Shown: positions 42,594 through 53,100 of the stretch, piece after piece
Position numbering within the stretch: the stretch's first letter is position 1
How the letters are laid out: each line of letters begins with the position of its first letter
Assembly: GCA_022799495.1 (NCBI GenBank)
Contig: JAAWON010000002.1
Location: 1-64,000 of the forward strand
Length of the DNA stretch: 64,000 nt
DNA from: Erysipelotrichaceae bacterium
GTDB taxonomy: Bacteria; Bacillota_I; Bacilli_A; Erysipelotrichales; Erysipelotrichaceae
Reading direction: 5' to 3'
Program-made: the position numbers and the translations under genes
Notes under the pieces: generated by a model
Seen by the model: the letters and a program-made list of their open reading frames with translations, nothing else
What the model was told of the DNA's origin: nothing
The model's database searches: none

Positions 42594-44092
42594 AAGCCCA
42601 CCAGCGTTTCCGGGTCTAAGCGCACCCCATTATAGCGAATTTCAAAATGCACATGCGGACCGGTCGCATAACCTGTCATACCAATATTGCCGATTGGCTC
42701 ACCCTGTTGTACCACCGTGCCGGGAGGATAAAAGCCGGGACTGCTCATGTGACCATAATAGGTCTGATAACCGTTGTTATGATCAATGATCATGTAATAG
42801 CCACCCATGTAATCAAATGAATTGGTCACCACTGTACCACGATCACTCGCTAATACATGACCCCAGAAGTTATAACGATTCTGGACATCGGTTGCCTGAT
42901 GCCCGCTATAACAATACCAACTGCATGTAATTGAAACTACTTCTACCGGCCAGCGGAAATGACCGCTACCGATATGCGGATACACCTTCGTTCCAACCCG
43001 TTTTACCTCACGAACCGGCTGTTTGGTAATCACACTGGAAATCTTTTTACCACTACCGGTGCTTTGACCATTCACAAAGGTTTCCTGATAGCGGGCATTC
43101 TCTCTGCCCAATTCCTGCTTGGTCTCAATAAACTCAGAGCCTTCCCGCAGGGTATCATCATATACAATCAGCGTCTCATTGGGATAGACTACTTCCTCTA
43201 CCTGATTTTCCTTTGTGACTTCAAAGTGAATCGGACTATTGATCGAGGTAACATTCAATTCCGTGCCTACCTTTAATAACTGGTTTTCACTTACCAATAC
43301 ATCGGAATTTAATGCCAATAAATGAGGAATAGAAAGATGATTCAACCACGCGATACCTTGTACTGTATCATATTCCTGCGTTGTATAGTATTCGCTTTCT
43401 CCCTCATAACCATAACTGATAATTTTCAATGCCTCTTCTTCGCTTTTGGCGATTTTACTGATCGGCGCTAAACCGCGACTTACACTCATATCTTCTTTAA
43501 ATGCCGCATCCTTGACTCTGGAACCATATTGATACTCACCCAACTCCGGTGTTTCCTTTCCGGAGTTTAACAGACGATAGGATTCCTCATCAATAAAATT
43601 CAATGCGAATGCATCACGGGCAGCCACAAAATCATCAAGGTTCTTGACATACATCACTTCACCATTGGAAAACTCAATCTTATGGGCCTCGACACTAAAC
43701 AACTGATTCTCATGGATATAATTCAGAATTTCCTCATCCTTATCCTCATAGGTAAATAAACTTACCTCATCAACGATATGGATGTCCTCACCTAAACCTA
43801 ACTTTGTATTGGGATAGTCCTGTTGGTACGATTGTTCATAAGCATCCACAAGCAGGGCATCCAATTTATTTTTGTCACTTAGTATGCCAATGACACGCTC
43901 TTTCTCATAAATGATATGATAGGTACGCTGTCCTTCATTACTTGCGCTCATTGCTTGCGGTATGATCGCATCATCTAAAAGCGTCGCTGCCGCAATATCA
44001 CTATGGACTTGGTTAGGACGAAAGTATGGAGCGATCCATGTCAGTATCAATGCCGCCAATATGGATCCCAGCAGCATATAAGATTGTTTCAT
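42590..44092 (-). CDS. M23 family peptidase with G5 and LysM-like regions
   Basis: A membrane-anchored murein endopeptidase. After an N-terminal helix (MLLGSILAALILTWI), a long coiled region leads to a LysM-like stretch (HLLALNSDVLVSENQLLKVGTELNV), a G5 domain (about residues 305-375) and a lysostaphin-type M23 domain (about 385-500) with H in YSGHQATDVQNR, the zinc ligand Asp, and HVHFE near the end; YGHMSS is also present. It takes the place in the walJ-htrA-rlmH run that wal regulatory genes have in Bacillus. Start at MKQSYML, since AAAGGAGG lies upstream. Confidence 0.9.
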   Translation of the reverse strand: MKQSYMLLGSILAALILTWIAPYFRPNQVHSDIAAATLLDDAIIPQAMSASNEGQRTYHIIYEKERVIGILSDKNKLDALLVDAYEQSYQQDYPNTKLGLGEDIHIVDEVSLFTYEDKDEEILNYIHENQLFSVEAHKIEFSNGEVMYVKNLDDFVAARDAFALNFIDEESYRLLNSGKETPELGEYQYGSRVKDAAFKEDMSVSRGLAPISKIAKSEEEALKIISYGYEGESEYYTTQEYDTVQGIAWLNHLSIPHLLALNSDVLVSENQLLKVGTELNVTSINSPIHFEVTKENQVEEVVYPNETLIVYDDTLREGSEFIETKQELGRENARYQETFVNGQSTGSGKKISSVITKQPVREVKRVGTKVYPHIGSGHFRWPVEVVSITCSWYCYSGHQATDVQNRYNFWGHVLASDRGTVVTNSFDYMGGYYMIIDHNNGYQTYYGHMSSPGFYPPGTVVQQGEPIGNIGMTGYATGPHVHFEIRYNGVRLDPETLVGL

Positions 44093-44151
44093 GTGTACCC
44101 CTCCTTTCCTGTCATATATAGCCAATCGGTAAAGATTGGAGTGTATTCAAC

Positions 44152-45519
44152 TTAGCCTTGATAAGCACCGCTCTCTTCCATTGCCGCACTGTAATTATAG
44201 AATGCCGAAATTGCTTTATCAAAGGCTAATTCTACTCGTCCGGTTGCCCCATTGCGATGCTTTGCGATATCCACATCGGTACGTTCTGGTGCGTCAACTT
44301 GCTCAGCGCTTTTATCTTTGTTGTAATATTCTTCACGAAATAAAAACATCACAATATCGGCATCCTGCTCAATAGATCCTGATTCACGCAGATCCGACAG
44401 CATCGGATGTTTGTCTGTACGCGTTTCCACGGCACGCGATAACTGCGATAAGGCAATGACAGGGCATTCCATTTCTCTTGCCAAGCCTTTTAAGGCGCGC
44501 GAAATCTCTGATATCTCCTGCTGGCGGTTATCACTTCCACCCCTAGCGCTACCACTGATTAACTGAAGGTAATCGACAATGACCATATCCAAACCATGTT
44601 CACTTTTCAATTTGCGACACTTGGAATAAATCTCCGCAATTTTTAGGTTGGAGGAATCATCAATGAACAGTTTCGTACCGCTCAATTCATTGGCTGCTTC
44701 ATTCAAGCGATTAAAGTCATCATCGCTCATATTTCCTGAACGCAGTTTATTGGATTTGACCTGACTTTTCGCACTCATGATACGACGCATCAATGATTCA
44801 GCCGGCATCTCTAAGGAAAAGATGGCCACTGCTCCCTCATTGTACTGTGCCGCATGTAGTGCAAGATTCAGTGCAAATGCTGTTTTGCCCATCGCCGGAC
44901 GAGCTGCCAAAATAATGAGATCACCGCGCTGAAAGCCATTTGTCATGCGATCCAGATCAATGTATCCGGTTTTGATTCCGGTGATATGATCACTTGAAGA
45001 TCGCAGTCTAATCAACTCCGCAATAACCGCTTGAATGACTTCCCGGCTACTTTTAAATTCCGTTGAACGACGATTGCGGGTAACTTGTAGTAAACTTCGC
45101 TCCGCCTGATCCATCAATGCATCGGTCTCATTCGCTGTATCAAAACCCAGTTCCGCAATCTCCTGTGCCGTTTGAATTAAAGCACGTACATGTGCCTTAT
45201 TCTTTATCAATTCAATATAATGCAGGCTGTTGGCAGCGGATACCGCTGTATCACACAGTTTTAATATATAATCTGCACCGCCAACCAAATGAAGTTCCTC
45301 GCCATCCTGTAAACGTGTAATCAAGGCAATGGCATCTATTGGCTTACCATTCTCATTCAAATACTGCATCGCCGCATAAATCCGCTGATGAATATCTAAA
45401 TAAAAATCCTCTTTTGCCAATCCCTGATCCAACGCCAGTTTAACGACATTGCCATAGACAAGCATAGCACCTAATATCGCCTGTTCTGCCTCGTTACTAT
45501 GGGGATATTCCCTGCTCAT
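44152..45519 (-). CDS. dnaB: Replicative DNA helicase DnaB (DnaC in Bacillus naming)
   Basis: The hexameric 5'-3' helicase of the replication fork. The N-terminal domain opens HSNEAEQAILGAMLV; the RecA-like C-terminal domain carries Walker A ARPAMGKTAFALN (about residues 207-219), Walker B MVIVDYLQLISG and the arginine-finger region MLSDLRESGSIEQDADIVMFLFR. 455 residues is typical, and no intein is present. It follows rplI with a 33-base gap in the conserved gdpP-rplI-dnaB order. Confidence 0.97.
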   Translation of the reverse strand: MSREYPHSNEAEQAILGAMLVYGNVVKLALDQGLAKEDFYLDIHQRIYAAMQYLNENGKPIDAIALITRLQDGEELHLVGGADYILKLCDTAVSAANSLHYIELIKNKAHVRALIQTAQEIAELGFDTANETDALMDQAERSLLQVTRNRRSTEFKSSREVIQAVIAELIRLRSSSDHITGIKTGYIDLDRMTNGFQRGDLIILAARPAMGKTAFALNLALHAAQYNEGAVAIFSLEMPAESLMRRIMSAKSQVKSNKLRSGNMSDDDFNRLNEAANELSGTKLFIDDSSNLKIAEIYSKCRKLKSEHGLDMVIVDYLQLISGSARGGSDNRQQEISEISRALKGLAREMECPVIALSQLSRAVETRTDKHPMLSDLRESGSIEQDADIVMFLFREEYYNKDKSAEQVDAPERTDVDIAKHRNGATGRVELAFDKAISAFYNYSAAMEESGAYQG

Positions 45520-45552
45520 AGCCTCATTCCTTTCCCAATTCGCTGTGTATGT

Positions 45553-45999
45553 CTATTCACTCACATGCACTTTGATGACGCCAATCACCTTATTATTATA
45601 CAAGTCCACCTTGACATCCGTATACCCTAAAGCAGCGATTTTGTTTGTATCCAACACTTTGCGCTTATCAATTTTAATATCATACTGCGCTGCCAACTGC
45701 TCGGCAATCTGCTTAGTGGACACGCTGCCAAACACTCTTCCATCACTGCCGCCCTTCACTTTAAACTCCAGCGTAATGGTTTCCAGACGTTTTTTGATTT
45801 CCTGTGCTTCTGCCTCACGCTGTTTTTCTTTTAAGGCATCCTGTAAGTTTTGTTCATCTAAAATTTCCAATGATTTCTTTGTCGCTTCCACCGCCATGTG
45901 CTGACGAATCAAAAAATTACGACCATACCCATCGGCTACTTCAACGATATCACCCTTTTTCCCCAGTTTCTTTACATCATTTAACAGAATCACTTTCAT
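45553..45999 (-). CDS. rplI: 50S ribosomal protein L9
   Basis: The two-domain L9 protein with the N-terminal RNA-binding domain [21 protein letters not shown] and [13 protein letters not shown], a long connecting helix and the C-terminal domain ([25 protein letters not shown]). 148 residues is exact for the family. The ATG of MKVILL, 9 nt after AGGAGG, is preferred over the ORF's upstream start. It overlaps the end of gdpP by 23 bases. Confidence 0.98.
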   Translation of the reverse strand: MKVILLNDVKKLGKKGDIVEVADGYGRNFLIRQHMAVEATKKSLEILDEQNLQDALKEKQREAEAQEIKKRLETITLEFKVKGGSDGRVFGSVSTKQIAEQLAAQYDIKIDKRKVLDTNKIAALGYTDVKVDLYNNKVIGVIKVHVSE

Positions 46000-47962
46000 C
46001 TTCACGTTCCTCCTGTTCATTTAAGTATTCATCAATGACTGCTTTGAGTTCTGCCTCCAATTCAGAGACCTCGGCATGTTCACGAGACAGTGCCGCAGCG
46101 CTGAAATGGCCGCCGCCCTGCATGCGCTCCATCAAAATCTGCACATTGATTTCACCCTTGGAGCGTGCTGAGATACCAACCGTTCCCTCTGCCGTATAGG
46201 CAATCACAAAACTTGCCTCAATCCCTTTGATATTCAATAATGCATCTGCACTTTTCGACATCATCGTGCGATGCACAATACGACCATCCCGAACTGCCGC
46301 AATCAACAGATTGCCTTGATATTTCTTTGCATATTTGGTAATACCTGTTTGTTCCTCAAAATCATCAAAACTCTCTTTTAACATATTCTCAGCACTCACT
46401 GTATTTACGCCGAGTTTACGCAGATAAGCCGCCGCCTCAAAGGTCCGACTTCCGGTACGCATTTTAAAGCGATTGGTATCAACCAAAATACCGAGATAGA
46501 TTAAGGTTGCCTCCTCTTCAGACAATGCGACCTTGTTTGCTTGATAAGGGAAAAATTCCGTAATCAGTTCACATACAGAAGAGGCACTGCTTTCAATATA
46601 GACAAGCAAGGGACTGTCAATAAAGCTTTCTGTACGGCGATGGTGATCAATCACCATTGTTTTACCCGCATTTGCCAAAGTAAGTGGTGCGCCACATTGT
46701 TCCGGCGCATTATGATCCACAACGATTACCAAATCATTATCCTTCATCATTTTAACAGCTTCTTCATCGCTGATAAAATGATGGCGCTGTGCAAGATGAG
46801 CGGAAAACTGTTTCATTGCTTCCGCAAGCTGGTATTCAATTCCGCCGCTGCGAGATACGATATAGACCGGCGCATCATAGGCGCTGCACAAACGACTCAT
46901 TGCCAAGGCCGCTCCCATACAGTCAAAGTCCATTTCACGATGCCCGACGATATACACATGGTCAGCCTCCATAATCGCTTCCTTCACCGCCTGTGCCATG
47001 ACACGCACGCGTACTTTACTTCGTTTTTCTTTCGCCTCGCTGTTTCCGCCATAGTATTTGACATTTTCACCATACTTTTTAACCGCGACCTGATCACCGC
47101 CACGGCTTTGAGCCAATTCCAGCAGATCATTCACCATCTGATCCAACAGACGATAATCACAGGTGCCACGTGCATAAGACATCGACAGTGTAATGGATAC
47201 ATCAATTTCCTCGGCCGCGCTGCGCACTTCATTTAATATGGAAAAGCGATCCCGTACAATATCGGTATAAATGCCTTCATCCAGTACCACCAGAAAACGA
47301 TCCGAGCGCAACCTACGCACTAACATACCGTATTTACGCGCCCAATCCAGCAATGGTTGACGCAGATTCGTATTGATCAACGCCATTTTCGCTTCGTCCT
47401 CGTATTGTTGGATCTCCATATAATTATCTAATTGTAGTAAGCCGATGACAATGCCCTCCTGCGTATATTTGGTTTTCAGTTCAATCAATTCACTGACATC
47501 GCGTACATATAGCACTTGCGCATTTTCCTTGCGAACGATCTCATAGATGAAATCACCATCTTTGGCTATGATCTCATCCACATCATCCTGAAATAATTCA
47601 TTGACCTGTGGAATCCAAGCAGACAGTTTTTTGCCGACGATATTCACACCACGATTGGTCAGCACATCATTGATCCAAGTCGCATTGTACCCCTCATCAT
47701 AGGTAATAATGCCAACTTGTCCAAAACTGAGCGCATCCTTCGCATCACTGCCAAGGATACGTGAGATATCAATATCGGTATTTTCTTTCTCACTTTGGTA
47801 GCGATACATAATCCAGATGATCATGAGTACATTGATAGCGAGCATCAGCCAGATCAAATAGACATTCAAAGTGATTCCTGAAAATTGAAGCATTGCCACA
47901 GCGGCGATTTCCGCTAAGATCAATATGCCAATTTGTACCTGAAAGTTCTCCAGTCGTTCCAT
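45977..47962 (-). CDS. gdpP: Cyclic-di-AMP phosphodiesterase GdpP (DHH/DHHA1)
   Basis: Degrades cyclic di-AMP, controlling potassium balance and wall homeostasis. Domains in order: two N-terminal helices (about 14-55), a PAS-like region (about 75-150), a degenerate GGDEF domain (about 170-300), then DHH ([23 protein letters not shown] and [11 protein letters not shown]) and DHHA1 ([26 protein letters not shown]). About 661 residues, as expected. The start at MERLENFQ is preferred: GAGGTG stands 6 nt before it, while the ORF's earlier GTG is part of that ribosome site. Confidence 0.95.
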   Translation of the reverse strand: MERLENFQVQIGILILAEIAAVAMLQFSGITLNVYLIWLMLAINVLMIIWIMYRYQSEKENTDIDISRILGSDAKDALSFGQVGIITYDEGYNATWINDVLTNRGVNIVGKKLSAWIPQVNELFQDDVDEIIAKDGDFIYEIVRKENAQVLYVRDVSELIELKTKYTQEGIVIGLLQLDNYMEIQQYEDEAKMALINTNLRQPLLDWARKYGMLVRRLRSDRFLVVLDEGIYTDIVRDRFSILNEVRSAAEEIDVSITLSMSYARGTCDYRLLDQMVNDLLELAQSRGGDQVAVKKYGENVKYYGGNSEAKEKRSKVRVRVMAQAVKEAIMEADHVYIVGHREMDFDCMGAALAMSRLCSAYDAPVYIVSRSGGIEYQLAEAMKQFSAHLAQRHHFISDEEAVKMMKDNDLVIVVDHNAPEQCGAPLTLANAGKTMVIDHHRRTESFIDSPLLVYIESSASSVCELITEFFPYQANKVALSEEEATLIYLGILVDTNRFKMRTGSRTFEAAAYLRKLGVNTVSAENMLKESFDDFEEQTGITKYAKKYQGNLLIAAVRDGRIVHRTMMSKSADALLNIKGIEASFVIAYTAEGTVGISARSKGEINVQILMERMQGGGHFSAAALSREHAEVSELEAELKAVIDEYLNEQEEREDESDSVK

Positions 47963-47994
47963 AAAAAACACCTCATTTTCATTTCGCTTCTGTT

Positions 47995-48879
47995 TTACGC
48001 TAGATACAGAATCCTAAAGATGCCATACCATGCGATAAAGATGCGCATCGGTGTCCACAATAGCGAAACCAACACCGCAAGCACGCCCAATGAACCAAGC
48101 CAGCGCCGATGCAGCACCACTGCCAAGCGCAGTACATCCAGCATGCCTTGCGCACTTAATACAGCAAGATCCAGCACATACACAGCCGTGCATAGAACCA
48201 AACTGTTTCCCTCTAATTTTAACACATTTTTAAGTGAAAATAACAGCCAAATACAAATACTTAACCAACCGAACCATTTCGGTAGTTTCCATGTATGAAT
48301 CGGCTTCAACTGCGGTGCTTTTAAACGCATCCTTGTCAATAACACAACGGCCAGCAAATGCACACAAAATGTTTGTAAGAAAGCTGTAATCACGCTGATG
48401 AGCAAAGCGGCCATAAAAGCGACTTGCCCAAGATTTAGCGAAGAAATAGACAACATCTCCATCAAACGCTGTGCAATAATGATATCGTCCTGTGGATCAT
48501 AGCCGAATACTTGAGCAAACAGAACCATTGTGATGAAATAAGAAGCCAGTGTCAACCAAGCACACCAAGTCAGCAGCCATGCATTGGAGTGTCCCTTTTG
48601 TACGCCATGTCCATATACAACGCCACACAATAGTGCAGAAGCCAGATAAAACATCGTTGTCGGCAGCGCAATCATAAAAGCAAGTACCATCATCGCCGTA
48701 CAAGGCATCATAGCCTTTTTCCATCCATATTTCACGGTATAGACGATAATTGGCAAAGATAGAAGCCAATACAATGCATATTCCAATAATCCGGCAAATT
48801 GTCGATTGATGAGTAATACCACCCCAACCAAAGCGCTCATCATCGCTCCTTCGCTAATACTGCGTGCAGCATGATGCAT
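47995..48879 (-). CDS. YybS-family DUF2232 membrane protein
   Basis: A 294-residue protein with about eight membrane helices, in the position taken by yybS (DUF2232) in Firmicutes, just before gdpP. The sequence has the family's opening helix after a charged N-terminus (SISEGAMMSALVGVVLLINR) and the pattern of hydrophobic segments; resemblance to ECF S-component-like folds has been noted for the family. Function is not established. GGAGG precedes the ATG. It begins a new transcript after the terminator that follows rpsR. Confidence 0.8.
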   Translation of the reverse strand: MHHAARSISEGAMMSALVGVVLLINRQFAGLLEYALYWLLSLPIIVYTVKYGWKKAMMPCTAMMVLAFMIALPTTMFYLASALLCGVVYGHGVQKGHSNAWLLTWCAWLTLASYFITMVLFAQVFGYDPQDDIIIAQRLMEMLSISSLNLGQVAFMAALLISVITAFLQTFCVHLLAVVLLTRMRLKAPQLKPIHTWKLPKWFGWLSICIWLLFSLKNVLKLEGNSLVLCTAVYVLDLAVLSAQGMLDVLRLAVVLHRRWLGSLGVLAVLVSLLWTPMRIFIAWYGIFRILYLA

Positions 48880-48929
48880 GTGATTCCTCCTCCCTGTTTT
48901 CTTATGGAAAGTGTATCATAAAGTGCTAT

Positions 48930-48964
48930 AAAAATAAAGAAAGCCTCCATCAAATGATGAAGGC
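48930..48964 (-). terminator. Intrinsic terminator after rpsR
   Basis: On the minus strand GCCTTCATCA and TGATGGAGGC form a 10-bp stem with a 2-nt loop (one wobble), followed by TTTCTTTATTTTT. It separates the rpsF-ssb-rpsR unit from yybS-gdpP. Confidence 0.8.
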
Positions 48965-48973
48965 CAATTTGTA

Positions 48974-49204
48974 TTATTCGCTAACGTAAGGCAACAATGC
49001 CATCTGACGAGCACGTTTGATCGCCGTTGCCAGCATGCGCTGATATTTCGCACGAGTTCCGGTTACACGACGCGGAACAATTTTTCCATTTGCGGAAATG
49101 TAGCGTTTTAACAGCTCGATGTCCTTATAGTCGATGTATTCGATTTTATTCTTCGTAAAGTAGCAAACTTTCTTGCGTCCCATACGCTGTTTACGAAATG
49201 CCAT
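48974..49204 (-). CDS. rpsR: 30S ribosomal protein S18
   Basis: Small-subunit protein that pairs with S6. The sequence has [57 protein letters not shown], almost invariant among bacteria; a single Cys means it is not a zinc-binding C+ form. 76 residues is typical. Third gene of rpsF-ssb-rpsR. Confidence 0.98.
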   Translation of the reverse strand: MAFRKQRMGRKKVCYFTKNKIEYIDYKDIELLKRYISANGKIVPRRVTGTRAKYQRMLATAIKRARQMALLPYVSE

Positions 49205-49224
49205 ATCGGGTATTCTCCTTTCTG

Positions 49225-49686
49225 TTAGAATGGTAAGTCATCACTTGCGATATCCAAGGTATCGGCGCTTGAGAAATCGGCATCAAAACTGTTGGCTGCC
49301 GGTGCGTCTGCGACATAGCCGTTGTTTCCCATTGGCTCTTGTGCCACATATCCGCCTTGTTCCGCAGCTGCTTTTTTACTTTCCAAGAACTGCACACTGT
49401 CTGCGACGATTTCCGTCACATACACACGTTTGCCGTCCTTATCATCATAATTACGCGTTTGTATTCTGCCCTCAAGACCAAGTAATGCGCCTTTTTTTAC
49501 ATACTGTGCCATGAAATCAGCCGTCTTATTCCAAGCAACGCAGTTGATGAAATCTGCGTCTTGTCCCTGGGAAGGAACACGGCGATTGCAGGCGATGGTG
49601 AAGGATACAACCGAGGTCCCCGTCTGCGTTTTGCGCAGCATCGGATCTTTGGTAATCCTGCCAACTAATACAACTCGATTGATCAT
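49225..49686 (-). CDS. ssb: Single-stranded DNA-binding protein
   Basis: Protects single-stranded DNA and recruits repair and replication partners. N-terminal OB fold ([54 protein letters not shown]; residues 1-110), a flexible glycine/asparagine-rich linker and the acidic tip DIASDDLPF that binds partner proteins. 153 residues fits. It lies between rpsF and rpsR, the standard order. Confidence 0.98.
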   Translation of the reverse strand: MINRVVLVGRITKDPMLRKTQTGTSVVSFTIACNRRVPSQGQDADFINCVAWNKTADFMAQYVKKGALLGLEGRIQTRNYDDKDGKRVYVTEIVADSVQFLESKKAAAEQGGYVAQEPMGNNGYVADAPAANSFDADFSSADTLDIASDDLPF

Positions 49687-49701
49687 TGTGATTGTCCTCT
49701 C

Positions 49702-49995
49702 TTATTCTTCACCTTGCGTTTTGATGATCATAAAGCGCACAATGTTTTGATTGATACGTGTTAGACGATCAAACTCCTGAATCCCTTCATTGTTTGATGT
49801 CACGTTCATCACAACATAGTAACCCTTTTTCATGTGGTTGATCTCATACGCGAACTCTCTCATTCCCCATTCATCCACTTTATCAATGGATCCGCTATGG
49901 TCAGTGATAATCTGATTCAAATTATCCATTACCTGCTTACGAGCGGCCTCATCCAGGGATGCGTTCACGATGTACATGATCTCATACTTTTTCAT
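49702..49995 (-). CDS. rpsF: 30S ribosomal protein S6
   Basis: Small-subunit protein S6: MKKYEIMYIVNASLDEAARKQV, INHMKKGYYVVMNVTSN and TRINQNIVRFMIIK are the characteristic segments. 97 residues is normal. First gene of the rpsF-ssb-rpsR operon. In B. subtilis the leader of this operon binds S6:S18; the roughly 80 bases upstream (with GGCCATTAGACCATAAGG just before the start) could hold such a site, but I cannot confirm the motif. Confidence 0.98.
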   Translation of the reverse strand: MKKYEIMYIVNASLDEAARKQVMDNLNQIITDHSGSIDKVDEWGMREFAYEINHMKKGYYVVMNVTSNNEGIQEFDRLTRINQNIVRFMIIKTQGEE

Positions 49996-50137
49996 GCGTA
50001 CACCTCCTTATGGTCTAATGGCCCTATCTCAAGGGATAAGGCAAGGAGTAGAGAATATCTACCCGTTTAAAGATTATAGCATTTTCATTTGCTTAAGTAA
50101 ACAGTTTTTTTGCTTCATTCGCTTTTCATGAAAAAGA

Positions 50138-50172
50138 AACAGGGCATTGCCAATTCCTGTGGCCGCCCTGTT
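50138..50172 (-). terminator. Intrinsic terminator after the large surface-protein gene
   Basis: On the minus strand AACAGGGC and GCCCTGTT form an 8-bp stem followed by TCTTTTTC. Confidence 0.75.
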
Positions 50173-50191
50173 TATAGCTGCATTTGTTTAT

Positions 50192-53100
50192 CTAGCAACG
50201 CTCATTTTGTTTTCGATTGTAATATCCGCTAAGCACAAACAGTGTAACTATTCCTATCCATAGCAATGCGCTTGAATCACTTGTTTTATGTCCTGCGGTA
50301 TCTTTGATCGGATCATCTACATGAATATTATCGTTTGGTGTAGATGACGTCGCTGCGACAATTGCATAATGTGAATTATGTGTTGTCTTAAATTTGATGG
50401 TATCATTCTCAATCCAGCTGGGAATGAAGGTAATCTCTCCATCGTCTGAAATATACACAACACGAAGCTGTTTATTGATCATTTCTTTATCCAGTTTGAT
50501 GCTTATGATCATATGGATTGTTTGATTTAGTTCCAAACGCTTTCCATCCAGATCGGTAAAGTAAATATCAAGCAGTTTTTCAAAACTATATTTACTTAAG
50601 AATGCCTGATCTTTTAACTGATTTTGGAATTGTTTCAGCGCTATCGCATCAAAATGATCAACCGCCAGCTGTACCCCTGATCCCAGATCAACATCGCTTT
50701 CTACAATGACTTCGTCCTTAGCGTAAATATGATCATAGTCAATTACGTCATCTCCTAGTAACGCATGCGCAGCCGCCATTAAAGTTTTGGTCGCCTGATC
50801 TACACGTGCTTGATCAACCTCGCGATCGTCGTTTACAGCCTGTGCGTACATGTATGCGTTTTTGAATGCGCCTGCCGTTGTCTGCGGATAGTGATCCAGT
50901 TTATCTAATAAGTATGCATATTGTTTCATAACCGCCTGTAATGCCTGCTTGTTTGCAAGTCTTACGAGCGCCGCCACTGCCTCATCAAGTTGTTTAATCG
51001 CTGTTTCAGCCTCCGCTTTGCTTAAATCATCCTCTGCCAGCAATTCGCGTGCTTGAGCGATAACTGTCTGTAGGTTCTGATAGCTTGCGCTTGTATATGC
51101 ATCTTTCTGGAATGTGCTGGCTTTTTCAATTGCCTGTTCCAACAATGCTTTATCTGCTTTTTCCATCAACTGATTTTTTGCGTTTTGCAATGCCGATATG
51201 GTCGCAGCGACATTAACTTCTGTCGCAAATTCATCAGCGCTCACCTCTTTTGCATAATTCAATATTTCACTGAATTTTGCCCAGCTAGATGATGTATAGG
51301 AATCTTGCTTGATCTGCTCCAACTCGGCAATCAAATCATTCAGTGCCTGTTTATCAACACTCTGCCCATCAATATCATTCAAGGTAATGTGATCCAGCCA
51401 ATGACTGCCGGCTGGGATGCTGGAAACAATATTGAACAAATAAAGTTTACCCAAGTCCGCAGGTGCCGCAACACGATATGCATAATCCTTTCCAATACAT
51501 ACTTCTACCTCACCCGGTGGAGTTACATACACACTGTATTTCGAAGCACTCAAATCAACTGCAAAGCGTACATGATAAGCAGTATTAGGTTCATAGGCCA
51601 CATTACTTTGTACAAAGCCGATGGGTTTGCCATCTTTTAAATCGCCGTTATAAGCACCAAATTTTCCATCCTTATACATGCGCATCAGCATTGGAATCTG
51701 TGTATAAGAGGTGTGATTGGAATCATAGGCGCCTAAACCAACCGGAATATCCACAATACTGGTATCTTCTGTCGTTGTGACCATATCAAATTCAATGTTC
51801 ACTTTATCCGATCCGTTTTTACCAATCTGGCGCTGTGCCGTTGTCGCGCCAGTTGAATTCGGTGCCAAGGCCAAAAGAGCATCAATAGATGGTCTTGGAT
51901 TATCATCTAACGGTTCATATACTTCAAATTCATAAATACTGCCGCTATACACTTTATTGTTACCGGTATGGAGCCAGCGCTCTTTTTGCACATATTTTAC
52001 ATAACGGGCATCCACCGGATCAATACTGATCTTTTCTTCTGCCGGGGTTCCTTGCGTACCACTGACCTGCGCTTCATTTTTGCGATAGACAGTCTCAAAA
52101 TTAGTACCATCCTTTGAAACCTGAATTTCATATTTGCCAACTTTGGATTCAAAGTTAACGACGAAATCACCGATGTGATATTCTGCCCCTAAATCGACGA
52201 GCAACCACTGTTCGTCCTGATCTTTCGCAAAAGATACCCGTGAATCACTACTTACAATACCATCCACTGCCATCTCTGCGGTAAAGCGACCATCATTGAC
52301 TTCCAATGCGGAAACACTGACACTTTTATTCAATGCCAAATTCTCTTTTACAATGCCCATTTTTTCATAAATTTCATCAGCGCTTAATGCACGATTATAG
52401 ATGGTCATCTCACTCAACGTGCCCTTGGAATGCTCAAACACACGTTCTAAGGGAAGGACAAAGGTAGAACTCTGTTGGGCTTTATTGGCGATTGTCGTAT
52501 TGGTAAGTTTGCCATTCCCAATCAAATTGCCGTTCACATACAGAGTCAGATTCTTATTATCACAAGCCAGCGCGATGGACAATTCCTCATTTACCTTTGG
52601 CTTATAATTAAAGGTAAATTCATACTGATCTCTTGCATAACTTAATTTGCCTAATTTATTGATATAGAATGTGCCATCTTTGCCCGCAAATAAAGTTGCG
52701 TTTTCATTTAACTCTGCCAATGTCAATTTCATCATAACCGTATACGGATAGCCAATACTATTCATTGGCAAAGTCAAATAGCCATTTCCATTAAAAGCTG
52801 CCTCACCACCTGTAGACAATGCATTCACCAACTGTGCATCATAACCGTTTGGACTTGTATCTTTTACATTCGTTCCAATCGCATCAAAAGTATACTCAAC
52901 CACCATATCTCCTTGCGATTCGATATAGCGACCGGGATTGGCATTGGGTACCTTGTTCTGCAAGACGTCAATGCGGTTTCTAAACTGCGCATATGTCTGA
53001 CCCTGATCGTCCTCACCATACCAAGTCTTTTCCGATACCAGCGAAACCGCATCTTTGATGCGATCATGAATATCAAACCAAGAGAAACCAGTACGGAATG

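Noticed and set aside
46541-47236. 231-aa plus-strand ORF inside gdpP
   Set aside because: Antisense shadow; the gdpP domains run intact through the region.
49996-50090. S6:S18 autoregulatory leader of rpsF
   Set aside because: Expected from B. subtilis but I could not find the conserved bulged stem; left as a remark under rpsF.
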